Source: Gimesia aquarii (GTDB taxonomy: Bacteria > Planctomycetota > Planctomycetia > Planctomycetales > Planctomycetaceae). Taken from it: 64,000 nucleotides of DNA. Position 1 is the first letter of the stretch. Each line of letters opens with the position of its first letter. The notes under the pieces are model-generated. The model saw only the letters and a list, made by a program, of their open reading frames with translations. It ran no database searches and was not told where the DNA came from. The DNA is taken from contig NZ_CP037920.1 in assembly GCF_007748195.1 (NCBI RefSeq), positions 1,593,536-1,657,535 on the forward strand, in the 5' to 3' direction. Made by a program: the position numbers and the translations under genes. Positions 63,992-64,000 of the stretch are shown here, piece after piece.

Positions 63992-64000
63992 CAGTAAAGT

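Overview
The window reads as a chromosomal segment of a planctomycete, most likely a Gimesia- or Rubinisphaera-like member of the Planctomycetales. The markers are a DUF1559 prepilin-like protein, a PVC-type cytochrome c dehydrogenase, a sulfatase, a BlaI/BlaR1 pair carrying a TIGR03067-like domain, FG-GAP/RTX proteins with an LESRLML N-terminal motif, and many single secreted genes with long spacers. Base composition is moderate, with an AT-rich pocket near 47.4-48.1 kb. No rRNA, IS element, phage or CRISPR array was seen.

Layout: 0-3.4 kb holds a YtcJ-type amidohydrolase (cut by the left edge), a pirin, a SnoaL-like protein and a TMEM175-type channel. 3.5-12.4 kb is a peroxide and thiol stress island: OxyR (both redox cysteines present) diverges from an exported catalase, followed by an AnkB-like ankyrin protein, a secreted protein with three CxxC/YHS-like repeats, a DsbD-type reductant transporter, a DUF1223 thioredoxin-like lipoprotein, and an ECF sigma factor with a small zinc-finger protein. 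12.4-15.9 kb is a large FG-GAP/RTX protein whose gene contains an identical 1007-bp duplication. 16.3-20.6 kb is the BlaI/BlaR1 pair. 20.7-25 kb holds a methyltransferase, a membrane protein with an XRE regulator behind tandem operators, a slipin with a structured leader and a tRNA-Asn-like element, and a secreted glycerophosphodiesterase.

25.5-32.1 kb is a type I secretion-like cluster (ABC/C39-like protein with a badly degenerate ATPase domain, HlyD-like adaptor, TolC-like lipoprotein, outer-membrane barrel). 32.1-36.9 kb has an O-methyltransferase, DUF1569, VOC and YCII proteins, an ECF42-like sigma factor and YaaA. 37-50 kb is a run of minus-strand secreted proteins typical of planctomycete polymer or sugar use: a glycosidase-like TIM barrel, an esterase, an FG-GAP protein, a DUF1559 plus lipoprotein pair, a Tat-exported polysaccharide deacetylase, a PVC-type dehydrogenase with its GntR regulator, and a sulfatase.

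50.3-59.9 kb is a MarR-regulated tripartite MacB-type efflux operon (TolC lipoprotein, adaptor with C-terminal EF-hands, ATPase, permease) followed by an NHLRC2-like thioredoxin/NHL protein. 60.1-64 kb has a 2TM protein, a copper-type P1B ATPase with stacked metal-binding N-terminal domains, a methyltransferase and a cupin.

The points most worth a second look are the tRNA-like element and hairpins ahead of the slipin gene, the ABC protein that has lost most catalytic residues, the triple CxxC/YHS protein in the peroxide island, the EF-hand efflux adaptor with its long gene overlap, and the perfect 1-kb duplication. All assignments come from reading motifs by eye; no database search was run.
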